A DNA stretch of 64,000 nt from Haloplanus natans DSM 17983 (GCF_000427685.1 NZ_KE386573.1:1906938-1970937); one strand, 5' to 3'; counted from the first letter of the stretch, positions 18,322-25,872 are shown. The notes: generated by a model from the letters alone, not told the origin. Program-made: numbers and translations.

Positions 18322-18662
18322 ACCACACCCAGAAGCACGGTGACCGTGTGTCGATTGTTGCTCCTTCTTTGATAGGACCCAGACGTAGTACGCATCCCCA
18401 CTACACCACATGGGAACACCAACACGGATGGAAACCAAGAGGGAGGAAACCACAGAAGAATAATAACAAAGGAAGAACCAGACAGAGTAGTATGTTATGT
18501 TGCGAGAATCGCAAGACATGAACGGGGTAGCGATCACACTCCGCGACAAATACTTATAAAGAATTATTGATAGAGTCTTGACTCTTGGAGCCGACTACTC
18601 CATCTTGAAACATAGCGTGTGTCTCTGCAACCCCGCTCCTTCCAGCGGCGAAAATCGAAGGA
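18322..18662. other. intergenic region with a TATA box and palindrome
   Basis: No gene is supported in these 341 bases. ACTTATAAAG at 18552-18561 is a good archaeal TATA box, followed about 10 bases later by AGAGTC-TT-GACTCT (18572-18585). No reading frame begins downstream on the plus strand, so a short noncoding transcript is possible. Confidence 0.35.
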
Positions 18663-19085
18663 TTACTCGTAGTAACTCAACCGCTCAACTACGTCAGCGA
18701 AGGCAACGTTCTGCCGCACGTCCGTAATCTCAATTGTGACTCGCTCACTCTCTTTCGTATCGGGGACGATCACGACGTAGCCACGTTCGACCCGAGTGAT
18801 CCCGTCGCCCTGCTCGCCGATGTCCTCGATCTCGACTTCCCGCGTCTCACCTTTTTCGACTGGTGGCTCTGGTGGCTCGCTTTCTCGCCGTGACTCCGTT
18901 TCAGCCTGCTCAGTTTCTTCTGACTTGCTCTGTGTCGGAGACGACACGAGTGCGACGCGATACGTTTCTCCTTGCTGGAGATCACCCAGTTGCAGTTCGC
19001 GCTCGGGAACGTCGATCACATACGAGCCGTCCTGTTCCGTAATCGAAGCCGAGAACAGACATTCAAGTTCTTCAGAGATCTCCAT
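18663..19085 (-). CDS. TRAM-domain protein
   Basis: A 140-residue haloarchaeal protein with a C-terminal TRAM domain (about 80-138: GETREVEIEDIGEQGDGIT, then VERGYVVIVPDTKESERVT), an OB-like beta-barrel that binds RNA. The N-terminal 50 residues and an acidic, low-complexity linker (SKSEETEQAETESRRESE) precede it. Archaeal TRAM proteins act as RNA chaperones or translation-associated factors. It ends the leftward gene block of small proteins in the element. The start ATG 19085 is unambiguous. Confidence 0.88.
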   Translation of the reverse strand: MEISEELECLFSASITEQDGSYVIDVPERELQLGDLQQGETYRVALVSSPTQSKSEETEQAETESRRESEPPEPPVEKGETREVEIEDIGEQGDGITRVERGYVVIVPDTKESERVTIEITDVRQNVAFADVVERLSYYE

Positions 19086-19151
19086 GAGTTAGCCTCTCAG
19101 CAGGATAGCGTAGCTGACCACTTGATTCTGCTGTCGTGTTGTTGCTCTGAT

Positions 19152-19304
19152 TCACTCAGGACTCACGACATCGTCGCAGGCTGGACACTCTGCCCAGACA
19201 CCAGTCGTCCCGTCTTCTTTCTCGTATTCGACCAAGACGTATGCGGCAGAAATGTCCTCATCACACTCCGGACATCGCCCGTGGTTCGGAGTATCGCTGG
19301 TCAT
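19152..19304 (-). CDS. small zinc-ribbon protein (50 aa)
   Basis: Starts at ATG 19304 (MTSDTPNHGRCPECDEDIS...) and contains two CxxC knuckles, CPEC and CPAC, spaced about 28 residues apart, a compact zinc ribbon common among uncharacterised haloarchaeal mini-proteins. It stops with TGA at 19152-19154, 66 bases before the TRAM gene in the same direction. The function is unknown; zinc mini-proteins of haloarchaea have been linked to regulation and biofilm or swarming phenotypes. Confidence 0.7.
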   Translation of the reverse strand: MTSDTPNHGRCPECDEDISAAYVLVEYEKEDGTTGVWAECPACDDVVSPE

Positions 19305-19442
19305 CAGGGGAGAGGAAGGGAGCGTGTGACAATTTCCCTTCCAATCGCCAGTAGGACGATACTCGGGGGTAAGCTTTGTGCGAAATCGTATGGCGGGTGA
19401 ACGGTCGCCAATACTAATTCGCTCGCCTCCCGATTCCCGGTG

Positions 19443-19598
19443 ATGAGCCTTCGGACAGCACTCACTCGACTACTCGGCGATGCCGGGCCAACGATCATCG
19501 TCGAGTGCCGTCAATGCGGGATGACGGTTACACCCGAGACGGAAACCTGTCCCGAGTGCGGTGCGACCGAGTTCTGCTGGTACGAGATTCCGGAATAG
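19443..19598 (+). CDS. small zinc-ribbon protein (51 aa)
   Basis: ATG 19443 opens MSLRTALTRLLGDAGPTIIV followed by ECRQCGMTV and CPECGATEFCWYEIPE. The two knuckles CRQCG and CPECG bind zinc. An N-terminal amphipathic helix precedes the ribbon, an arrangement repeated in many haloarchaeal genomes. It is encoded opposite to its neighbours, 138 bases from the 50-aa zinc protein. Function unknown. Confidence 0.7.
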   Translation: MSLRTALTRLLGDAGPTIIVECRQCGMTVTPETETCPECGATEFCWYEIPE

Positions 19599-19663
19599 GG
19601 AACCCCCGTCAAAATACCTGATTCCGCGGATAGAGACCTGTCACAGGGTGAACTGCCCCGACG

Positions 19664-19891
19664 TTACTCGATTGGAGGGCGTAAATCGCGCCGTCGGAAG
19701 TCGGCCTCACTACCGGACTCCAGTTCTACCCTAACGAGAGCTGAATCCTGCTCGTCTCCCGTGACCTTCCCGGCGTGGTCCTCGATGATCGAGACGATGG
19801 TCCCGTGTTTTCCGTGGTACTGCGAATGATCCGGGTCTGTCTCATCAAGGATGTCGATCCGAACGCGGTCGCCTTCTGAGAATTGGTCCAT
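19664..19891 (-). CDS. KOW/SH3-like small protein (75 aa)
   Basis: MDQFSEGDRVRIDILDETDP with HGKHGTIVSIIED and SALVRVELESG looks like a single small beta-barrel of the SH3/KOW type, as in L21e, with the GDRVRI...G..GTIV signature. Such proteins occur in haloarchaeal mobile elements with unknown function. It is 31 bases downstream of the 53-aa zinc protein in the same direction and likely belongs to the same operon. Confidence 0.65.
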   Translation of the reverse strand: MDQFSEGDRVRIDILDETDPDHSQYHGKHGTIVSIIEDHAGKVTGDEQDSALVRVELESGSEADFRRRDLRPPIE

Positions 19892-19922
19892 CGGCGTGAT
19901 CCGCGATAACGAGCGGAGTGAG

Positions 19923-20084
19923 TTAGTCCTGTCTCAGTTCGGTCCACTCACAGCCGCACATTTCGCAGGAGTAGTGTTCCTTCGTCAACGTCGCCTCGGC
20001 CTTTTCGAAGACCCACACGTCGCTGTCGTCCCCACAGCGAGGACACGGTTCGGAGACGCGGCGAGCGACTGGAGTCCCACTCAT
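19923..20084 (-). CDS. small zinc-ribbon protein (53 aa)
   Basis: ATG 20084 overlaps the stop of the upstream 291-aa gene (ATGA), which fixes the start. It has CPRCGDDSDVWVF and SCEMCGCEWTELRQD, a classic four-Cys zinc ribbon like TFIIS or RpoM C-terminal domains. It is probably a nucleic-acid-binding or regulatory factor; no specific function can be assigned. Confidence 0.75.
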   Translation of the reverse strand: MSGTPVARRVSEPCPRCGDDSDVWVFEKAEATLTKEHYSCEMCGCEWTELRQD

Positions 20085-20956
20085 CGCCACTCCTCCAGCG
20101 AGTCGTCGATCATCCAATCCTGTGGCTCTCGTTCGAGGGTGTTCGCACTCGATCTGAGGAAGTCCCAGAGCGCGTAGATCTCGTCATCGCGCCACTCCTC
20201 TTCGAGAGCAATCCGTTCGATCCGTGACGCGAGATCTCGCGCTTCCGTCGCGGTGAGACACGCTGTTTCGCCACGACATGTGACGGTAATCCCATCGGCG
20301 CTCAGTTCGGCTGTGATGCGCTCTTGGGGCTTCCACGTCCGACCCTGTTCGACGATCTTCTCGTACAGCTCCGGATAGTGTGGTTCGTCCTTGTTCGGGC
20401 CGATGTCGTCGTCGGTGCCGAGAAGTTCTCGTCGAACGCGATGAGCGGCTCGCATCTGGCCGTCAGCGAGGAGTTCGCCGATAACGTGGTAGACCTGAGA
20501 GTACGCAATATATCCTCCATCATTGCCGTAGTCGGATTCTCGCCACGGGTCACTCAGGGTGCGAACGATGTTTCCCTCGTCGTCGATCTCTACCTCGGGG
20601 AAATCAACCGAGGCGTGTTTCTCGGCTCCGTCGTCGGGATGGTTCTTCCGGCCAGCGACCTGCCCGAGATGGATCAGAACGCCGTTCGCTCCCTTGAACG
20701 GCTGGAGACAGTAGGGACAGAGACGAGCGACGTTCTCGGTGTCGCGCTCCTCGGGATACTCCATCTCGACTTCTTCCGCACCGACGGTTTCGAGATCGTC
20801 GAAGGTGATACCCTCGGGCACCTCACCCTGTGGCCCGTGGCCGTTCCCAGAGCTTTGCCGAACGTGTAGGTGAATCCCACGGGCGAGCTTCTCGGCGTCA
20901 CAGCCCTCGATGGGACAACGAACGGTTCGCTCGTCGTTGCGGTGCTTGTCACTCAT
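20081..20956 (-). CDS. zinc-finger protein of haloarchaeal mobile elements (291 aa)
   Basis: Two Cys2-His2-like fingers are visible near the N terminus: CPIEGCDAEKL followed by HLHV and a later His, and CPYCLQPFKGANGVLIHLGQ followed by RKNH. The C-terminal two thirds hold YIAYSQVYHVIGELLADGQ and a region with VTCRGETACLTATEARDLA. It is probably DNA-binding. It overlaps both neighbours with ATGA junctions (36-aa gene upstream, 53-aa gene downstream). Similar proteins are frequent in haloarchaeal plasmids and proviruses; the role is unknown. Confidence 0.65.
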   Translation of the reverse strand: MSDKHRNDERTVRCPIEGCDAEKLARGIHLHVRQSSGNGHGPQGEVPEGITFDDLETVGAEEVEMEYPEERDTENVARLCPYCLQPFKGANGVLIHLGQVAGRKNHPDDGAEKHASVDFPEVEIDDEGNIVRTLSDPWRESDYGNDGGYIAYSQVYHVIGELLADGQMRAAHRVRRELLGTDDDIGPNKDEPHYPELYEKIVEQGRTWKPQERITAELSADGITVTCRGETACLTATEARDLASRIERIALEEEWRDDEIYALWDFLRSSANTLEREPQDWMIDDSLEEWR

Positions 20957-21063
20957 TCGCCCTCACCCGCCTTCCCGCTGTCAATAATGCGAGGGAGAAC
21001 GCTGTCGATACTCTCGGCTGACGGTTCGTCACTCTCAAGTCGGACGGTAGTTGAGGCGTACAT
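20953..21063 (-). CDS. 36-aa leader protein of the zinc-finger operon
   Basis: Frame from ATG 21063 to TGA 20953, MYASTTVRLESDEPSAESID plus 16 residues. Its stop overlaps the next start as ATGA, the same junction used by the other genes of this block, which supports translation. No motif is seen. It is probably the first gene of a leftward operon running to 19664 or beyond. Confidence 0.5.
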   Translation of the reverse strand: MYASTTVRLESDEPSAESIDSVLPRIIDSGKAGEGE

Positions 21064-21177
21064 GGTCTTTGGCTACCCCGAAGACCACCCGCCTGAGTGT
21101 TCCAGCACTCGGGCGTTCTCTCGACGAGTCCACCCCGAAGGGCGGGCGACCTTCTCACCTGTAGCCACGTGGCCATA

Positions 21178-21193
21178 GGTAAAAAGTGTTACC
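21178..21193. promoter_or_regulatory. inverted-repeat operator between divergent genes
   Basis: GGTAA-AAAGTG-TTACC lies in the 181-base gap between the leftward zinc-finger operon and the rightward wHTH gene at 21245. A second overlapping pair, AAGTG...CACTT, extends to about 21202. A site for autoregulation by the adjacent winged-helix protein is inferred. Confidence 0.5.
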
Positions 21194-21244
21194 CAATCAC
21201 TTCGTGACCACAGGGATTTTGCCGGTTCACTCCGAAAGAGTACC

Positions 21245-21484
21245 ATGTCCCGCGAGCGCGATGAATCCGGTCAATACGTGGAGGAGGTCACGCCCGAGCG
21301 TGTCCTGAAGGTCTTTGAGGAGTCTGATGCTCCTGTGCTGACGGCAAACGAAGTGGCGGAGTGGTTGGACTGCTCGCGTTCAGCCGCGTACAACAAACTG
21401 GAGATGCTGGTTGATAACGAGCAGTTAGAAAAGAAAAAAGTCGGAGCGCGGGCGGTAGTCTACATCTGGATGGATAAGGTGTAG
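21245..21484 (+). CDS. winged-helix transcriptional regulator (79 aa)
   Basis: Small wHTH protein: VLTANEVAEWLDCSRSAAYN is helix-turn-helix and AVVYIWMDKV the wing end, a form common in haloarchaeal plasmids and proviruses. It is encoded divergently from the zinc-finger operon, with an inverted repeat in between, so it probably represses itself and that operon. TTTTGCCGG about 26 bases upstream may be its promoter. Start ATG 21245 is supported by the compact domain. Confidence 0.8.
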   Translation: MSRERDESGQYVEEVTPERVLKVFEESDAPVLTANEVAEWLDCSRSAAYNKLEMLVDNEQLEKKKVGARAVVYIWMDKV

Positions 21485-21552
21485 GGAGAAAACTTGTGGC
21501 CGTCCTGCGCCTTCCCGAGGCCGACCGTCCGAAGAGTCGTTTATTAAATAAT

Positions 21553-22296
21553 TCATGCCAAATCGTATTCTCTGGTCTTGTCAGTATCTTGTATGTTATG
21601 CAAAAGTTTCGCACACCCTAATAGAATTATCAAAGTTTCACTAACATCTGGAACTCTCCCTACTTCGTGCGTGTAGACATCTCGATAAGATTTTATCGAA
21701 TCTGTGATTTTGCCTTCTCTGGAATCCACTATTCCGTTTTCTTCTAAATGGTCAAGGACTTCTTCTGGACCACCAAGGCGCTGACTTGATTTGATTTGAT
21801 CAATAGTGTGATCAATCACCCTTCCCGTTATCATCGTAGATGCGAGAAGATGATTATTCCTTAGTTCTTCCAGACTTTGTTCGAGATCGTTTGCATAAAG
21901 CGGTAATTCTCTATTTATTTCAGCTATTTCCTCCTCAATCTCTTTGTACCTCCTATCTTCGGTATCACCTTCCAAGTCAGCTCCCTCTTCAAGTTCAATT
22001 TGTTCTTTCCATGCCTCTAACTGCCGTCTTTTTCTCTTTAGATCCTCTTCATACTCTTTTTGTTTTTTCGTTGGTGATTTTTTGCCAAATGTGGATACGA
22101 CAGCGGTGGGATGTAATGAGTTCTTCTTTTCTTTACCATTTGAAAAAGCGACTTCTGCAAAATTATCTAACTTCGTACCCATCGTTCGTTTTTCCTCTTC
22201 CCCCTCATCATAACGCATTTCCAGCAGTTCCGCAATTTGATCCAAAAAATCATCAATCCGCTCTTCGGCTTTATTTGGATCAATCTGTAAACTCAT
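21553..22296 (-). CDS. coiled-coil protein with a HEPN-like motif
   Basis: An AT-rich 247-residue gene. The middle (about 77-130) is a long charged coiled coil (KQKEYEEDLKRKRRQLEAW). Near the C terminus SYRDVYTHE gives Arg205 and His210 in R-x4-H spacing, the HEPN ribonuclease signature, followed by a hydrophobic helix TLIILLGCAKLLHNI. This matches the helix-motif-helix layout of the HEPN fold but no full family match can be claimed. It lies between the regulator and the integrase, where accessory or defence genes are often stored. Its composition and motif echo the HEPN-like gene at the other end of the element. Confidence 0.55.
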   Translation of the reverse strand: MSLQIDPNKAEERIDDFLDQIAELLEMRYDEGEEEKRTMGTKLDNFAEVAFSNGKEKKNSLHPTAVVSTFGKKSPTKKQKEYEEDLKRKRRQLEAWKEQIELEEGADLEGDTEDRRYKEIEEEIAEINRELPLYANDLEQSLEELRNNHLLASTMITGRVIDHTIDQIKSSQRLGGPEEVLDHLEENGIVDSREGKITDSIKSYRDVYTHEVGRVPDVSETLIILLGCAKLLHNIQDTDKTREYDLA

Positions 22297-22427
22297 TTCG
22301 ACAGGATAGTGTGTCGATCAACTTATGATATTGGATTATCCTGTTTCGGAATTCGCGACCTGTATTCAGCACGAATCTCGAAATATCTCACCATTAGAGG
22401 CTCTCAACGAGATCGTAAATCACGAAG

Positions 22428-23516
22428 CTACCCGATGTCTTCAAGCGCGTCTTGCCGATCTTCCGGTGGCGCTTGGTCGTAGCGCATCGTCGTCTGCTTT
22501 CGCTTGTGACGGAGTTGCGCCTGCGTCGCGGCGAGTCCCCGCTCCTGCGTCACATACGTCCCGGTGGAATGGCGAAGCGCGTACCACGTCAGATCGCGCT
22601 CGATCCCGGCTATCTCGCGCAGGTTATCGAGGAGCAGATTGAGCGATTTCGACCGATAGGGATTGCCGTGGCGAGTCAGCCAGAGGGCGTCCGTGTCGTC
22701 GTATTTGTCGTACAGCTCGCGTTCTTCCAACCACCGGGCGAGATACTCCGTCGTCGTCTCGGTGAGGCTCACGCGCCAGTTATCGGTGTTCTTCGACGAT
22801 TCGTCCTCGGGTATCCGGAGAACGCAGTTGTCGAGATCGACCCAATCGACGGTTGCGCGACCGACTTCGACCGGGCGGAGTCCACCGTCGAGGGATACGT
22901 TGACGATAGAGACGTATTTGAAGCCGTTCGCCCGTTCCCAGTCGTCCTGACCGATGTCTCTCACCGCCTTCCCGAAGCGTTGCGCGAGGTGTATCTTCCA
23001 CTCTCGTCGTTTCTCTGGAGTGAGGGCGGCGTAGGACGGGACGCTTCCGTATTCGAGGACAGCATCCCTGATCATCTGGCGCTCCGGTTTAGTCAGGTAG
23101 TCCTTCGGCTGTGAGACGCCCGACTTTCCGCCTTCAATCTTGATGTCGGTATCCCACGGATCGCCTTTCCACTCGAAGTAGGATTTGATGGCGAGCTTGA
23201 TGTTGTCGAGATACGAGGTGGAGTAGTCCTCGTCGCTCTCTTTCCGTTTGGTGAGGAAGTCGTCGGCGTGGTCGTGGGTGATGTCGGTCGTGAACCCACC
23301 CTCGTTGACCCAGATGTAGCGGTGGAGTTGATCAAGGATACTGGCGTAGACCTTCCGGGTGTCTTCGGCGTAGTTTTCAACCAGCCATTTTACATATTTG
23401 CGGCGGTGTTCCCGGTAGGAGATCTGTTGGCGCTCAGTCAGTGCGTTGAGGGCTGGCTCGCTAATAAGAACGACACCTTCAACTGATTCCCGGTCAGACA
23501 TCCGTGTACCTGCCAT
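22428..23516 (-). CDS. int: tyrosine recombinase (integrase) of the element
   Basis: A 362-residue phage-type integrase. An N-terminal SAM-like DNA-binding domain (about 30-120) precedes the catalytic domain with Arg214 (DGGLRPVEV), Arg315 in WYALRHS (the usual first His of HxxR is Tyr312), His337 in LRHKRKQT and nucleophile Tyr346 in TMRY. The Tyr-for-His change is frequent in haloarchaeal integrases as far as I recall. The gene is transcribed away from tRNA-Ser(TGA), 128 bases from the attachment core, and would catalyse crossover in the anticodon loop. MSDRES (from 23501) is an alternative start. Confidence 0.93.
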   Translation of the reverse strand: MAGTRMSDRESVEGVVLISEPALNALTERQQISYREHRRKYVKWLVENYAEDTRKVYASILDQLHRYIWVNEGGFTTDITHDHADDFLTKRKESDEDYSTSYLDNIKLAIKSYFEWKGDPWDTDIKIEGGKSGVSQPKDYLTKPERQMIRDAVLEYGSVPSYAALTPEKRREWKIHLAQRFGKAVRDIGQDDWERANGFKYVSIVNVSLDGGLRPVEVGRATVDWVDLDNCVLRIPEDESSKNTDNWRVSLTETTTEYLARWLEERELYDKYDDTDALWLTRHGNPYRSKSLNLLLDNLREIAGIERDLTWYALRHSTGTYVTQERGLAATQAQLRHKRKQTTMRYDQAPPEDRQDALEDIG

Positions 23517-23643
23517 GATCCGGCGTGTGAGTGGTTTGGAGTCGGTTCAACTCAGGTTCGATGGGTTGAGCGGATTTCATGCTGGATTGACCGATGGATC
23601 GAGATGATCGCCGGACGGCGCAGGGTTACGACCGACAGGTCGT

Positions 23644-23677
23644 GGTGGGATGGCAGAGCGGCCTATTGCGCCTGCCT
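23644..23677 (+). repeat. attR core: bases 1-34 of tRNA-Ser(TGA)
   Basis: Exact copy of 5494-5527. The identity begins at the first tRNA base and ends at U33, one base before the anticodon. DNA to its left is element DNA, so the 5' half of the working tRNA is element-borne and the 3' half is chromosomal. Confidence 0.92.
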
Positions 23678-23727
23678 TGAAAGCAGGTAGCCTCACGGCT
23701 TCCTGGGTTCGAATCCCAGTCCCACCG
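23644..23727 (+). tRNA. tRNA-Ser (anticodon TGA), restored by the element
   Basis: Class II tRNA: acceptor GGTGGGA/TCCCACC, discriminator G 23727, anticodon stem CCTGC/GCAGG around CTTGAAA giving anticodon TGA (UCA codons), a long variable arm and T-loop GGTTCGAATCC. CCA is not encoded. Its 5' 34 bases duplicate 5494-5527. The native upstream sequence was left at 5493, so expression must now use element DNA; GGTTACGA about 20 bases before base 1 is a weak candidate box. Confidence 0.95.
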
Positions 23728-23898
23728 ACTTCTCTCGACTCCCTTCGGTCGTCTCGGTCAGTCGGTAACCTCCCGCTTCCCCCGACGACGCGGACATCCA
23801 ACCGCGAAGCCCGGCCATAGCGCGCGAACCGTTATCACGACTCACGTCAGCGCACAGCAATAATAATCATTATACATCTGCACGCGAACCGTACGTGT

Positions 23899-24018
23899 AT
23901 GTCGACACACCAACCGTCGGCGGCGGATTCACACCGGTGTGGATGCGGTGAAACGTTCGAGTCGACGGAGGCGCTTCTCGAGCACGCACGGAACGTGCAC
24001 CGATTCTCCCCGCTGTAG
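23899..24018 (+). CDS. C2H2-type zinc-finger mini-protein (39 aa)
   Basis: ATG 23899 opens MSTHQPSAADSHRCGCGETF then ESTEALLEHARNVHRFSPL. The CxC...H...H spacing (Cys14, Cys16, His29, His34) is a classical single zinc finger. CATTATACAT about 28 bases upstream is a clear TATA box and implies a leaderless transcript, which supports the start. Function unknown. Confidence 0.7.
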   Translation: MSTHQPSAADSHRCGCGETFESTEALLEHARNVHRFSPL

Positions 24019-24087
24019 ACGGTGAGGCGCGTGTCGGAGTCCGATTTCGAGCGTAACGGCTTTGAGCCACGCGGCTAACGGATCGGT

Positions 24088-24402
24088 ATGGACTGGCCAC
24101 ACGACCCGGACGGCGAGGAGGGAAGCGAGGGCGGCCGCAAGTACGGCCACGCCGTCATCGCGAAGAAGGTGGACGAGGACGAGGATTTCCCCCTCGACGT
24201 CGCGGCGTTCGTCGACGAGTACGGCGACGACCCCGTTCGAATCGACCACGAGACAGTCGTCTCGCTACGGGATATCTTCGAGGGCGTCGACGCCGAGGAG
24301 TTCGCGGACTTCGTCGAGATGCATCGGGCGCTGGGTGAGGCGATGCGGGCGAACGGCTACTGGTTCTACGAGGGTGCCGACGCGTTCGTCGGCGACGCCT
24401 GA
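24088..24402 (+). CDS. DUF5785 family protein
   Basis: A 104-residue haloarchaeal protein: MDWPHDPDGEEGSEGGRKYG, then HAVIAKKVDEDEDFPL and a helical C terminus FVEMHRALGEAMRANGYWFY. It matches my recollection of the haloarchaea-specific DUF5785 family, function unknown. It is acidic and soluble, with no membrane segment. Its TGA stop (24400-24402) is the left target duplication of MITE copy B, which the gene survives intact. Confidence 0.75.
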   Translation: MDWPHDPDGEEGSEGGRKYGHAVIAKKVDEDEDFPLDVAAFVDEYGDDPVRIDHETVVSLRDIFEGVDAEEFADFVEMHRALGEAMRANGYWFYEGADAFVGDA

Positions 24403-24472
24403 TACTGTTCACCGGGGAGTCGCCGGAACGAGTCGACGAATCTTCTGGAATGACTTACAATAATCACTATGA
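24400..24472 (+). mobile_element. MITE-like palindromic element, copy B (core 24403-24469)
   Basis: A 67-bp insertion flanked by TGA (24400-24402, 24470-24472). Ends TACTGTTCACC and, opposite strand, TAGTGATTATTGTAAGTC, the latter nearly identical to the right arms of copies A and D. The inner hairpin is degenerate compared with copies A and C. The left TGA is the stop codon of the DUF5785 gene. It ends about 30 bases before the TATA box of the substrate-binding protein gene. Confidence 0.75.
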
Positions 24473-24531
24473 GAGACGGAACTTCCGATTCCTCGGAAGA
24501 GTTTATAAATTCGCCAGCCGTTCGTGTGTGT

Positions 24532-25872
24532 ATGGTACGCGATATCGGACGACGCGAGTTCCTCGTGGGAACGGGTACGGCCGGCACCGTCGGACTGGCG
24601 GGTTGCATCGGTGGCGGCGGAAGCGGAGGGGAAGGCGGAAGCGAGAGCGGGACCGGGACCGGTAGCGGCGGCAGCGGCCCCGACATGCTCGTCGTCATCG
24701 GCTACCCCCAGAGTGGTATCCAACTGTTCCGCGACTACTACTCGATGACCGACGGGCAACACGACATACTGGTGCCGGACGGCCTCCGCGACGGCGCCAT
24801 GCCCGGCCAGGTCGGCAACGACATGGCGAACGTCATCGGGACGGCGCCGGCCGCGGGCGGCCCGAATCAGGAGGCGTTCAACCAGTTGTATCAAGACGAG
24901 TACGGCTCCTCGCCCGGCGTGTTCACCTCGCAGTCGTACGACTCGGTCGCGATCCAGATACTCGCGAACGCGGCGGCCGGGGCCAACGACGGCACGGCCA
25001 TCCGCGACCAGATGCGCCGCATCGCCAACCCCGAGGGCACCGAGTACGGCCCGCAGAACTTCCTCGGCGCCGTCGAGGCGGCGGCCAACGGCGAGGACAT
25101 CAACTACCAGGGCGCCTCCAGTGCGACCAACTTCAACCAAGCCGGCGACCCGGCGTCCGCGGCGTACGCCATCTGGGAGTTCCAAGGCACCGATCAGCAG
25201 AGCACGACCCAGATCGAGGTCCAGAACTTCCAGGGTGAGAACCCCTCCGGCGGCGGGCCGAGCGCCGACAGCGGTCCCGGCGGTATGGGCCGCACCATCG
25301 ACGTGGGTATCCTCCTCCCCGAGACGGGTGATCTCGCGTCCGTCGGCGGCCCGATGATCCAGGCGGCGCAGCTGCCGGCGATGCAGGTCAACGACTCCGA
25401 CCTCGACCTCGAAGTGAACGCACAGGTCGAGGACACCCAGACCTCGCCCTCCGCAGGCGTCGCGGCCGCCGAAACGCTTGTCAACGCCGGGATGCCGAGC
25501 GTCTGTGGCTCCGCCTCTTCCGGCGTGAACATCCCGGTCTCGCAGGAGGTGTTCATCCCCAATCAGATCGTCGGCTGTTCGCCGTCCAGCACGGCGCTGT
25601 CGGTCACCAATCTCGAAGACGACGACTACATCTTCCGGACGGCGCCGTCGGACCAGCTTCAGGGTCGCGTGATGGCCCAAGTCGCATCCGAACGCCTCGG
25701 GAACACCACCGCGGCGACGCTCTACGTCAACAACGACTACGGACAACAGCTCTCGAACCGGTACACTGAGGTCTTCGAGAACACCTTCGGTGGGACGGTG
25801 ACGAATCAGGTCGCGTTCAACAAGGGTGCGTCGTCGTACACGTCGGTCATCGAGACGGCGCTGTCCGGCTAG
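24532..25872 (+). CDS. liv-type ABC substrate-binding lipoprotein, circularly permuted
   Basis: A 446-residue type I periplasmic-binding protein for a branched-chain amino acid/amide-type ABC importer. Residues 1-25 are a Tat lipoprotein signal (GRREFLVG, lipobox LAGC) and 26-49 a Gly/Ser linker. Residues 50-240 (PDMLVVIGYPQSG...) are what is normally the C-terminal half, 241-253 a second Gly-rich linker, and 254-446 (RTIDVGILLPETGDL...SVIETALSG) what is normally the N-terminal half. Joining the current C terminus to residue 50 gives ETALSG-PDMLVV, the usual continuous sequence, so the protein is permuted without loss. TTTATAAATT 27 bases upstream supports ATG 24532. It converges with livF; their stop codons share CTAG (25869-25872). 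Confidence 0.88.
   Translation: MVRDIGRREFLVGTGTAGTVGLAGCIGGGGSGGEGGSESGTGTGSGGSGPDMLVVIGYPQSGIQLFRDYYSMTDGQHDILVPDGLRDGAMPGQVGNDMANVIGTAPAAGGPNQEAFNQLYQDEYGSSPGVFTSQSYDSVAIQILANAAAGANDGTAIRDQMRRIANPEGTEYGPQNFLGAVEAAANGEDINYQGASSATNFNQAGDPASAAYAIWEFQGTDQQSTTQIEVQNFQGENPSGGGPSADSGPGGMGRTIDVGILLPETGDLASVGGPMIQAAQLPAMQVNDSDLDLEVNAQVEDTQTSPSAGVAAAETLVNAGMPSVCGSASSGVNIPVSQEVFIPNQIVGCSPSSTALSVTNLEDDDYIFRTAPSDQLQGRVMAQVASERLGNTTAATLYVNNDYGQQLSNRYTEVFENTFGGTVTNQVAFNKGASSYTSVIETALSG

Larger units (their letters stand above)
5494..23677. mobile_element. integrated element (about 18.2 kb) in tRNA-Ser(TGA)
   Basis: The element is bounded by the 34-bp direct repeat 5494-5527 / 23644-23677. A tyrosine recombinase sits 128 bases inside the right end. 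Cargo includes a type I restriction-modification operon, HEPN-like proteins, two metallopeptidases, a primase-like gene with palindromic upstream DNA, and many small zinc-binding proteins. Base composition is mosaic: AT-rich at 5.6-8.6, 15.3-16.5 and 21.5-22.3 kb and GC-rich in the restriction operon. No capsid, terminase or conjugation genes are recognisable, so it is best described as an integrative plasmid- or provirus-derived island. Unlike most tRNA integrations it delivers the 5' half of the tRNA. Confidence 0.88.
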
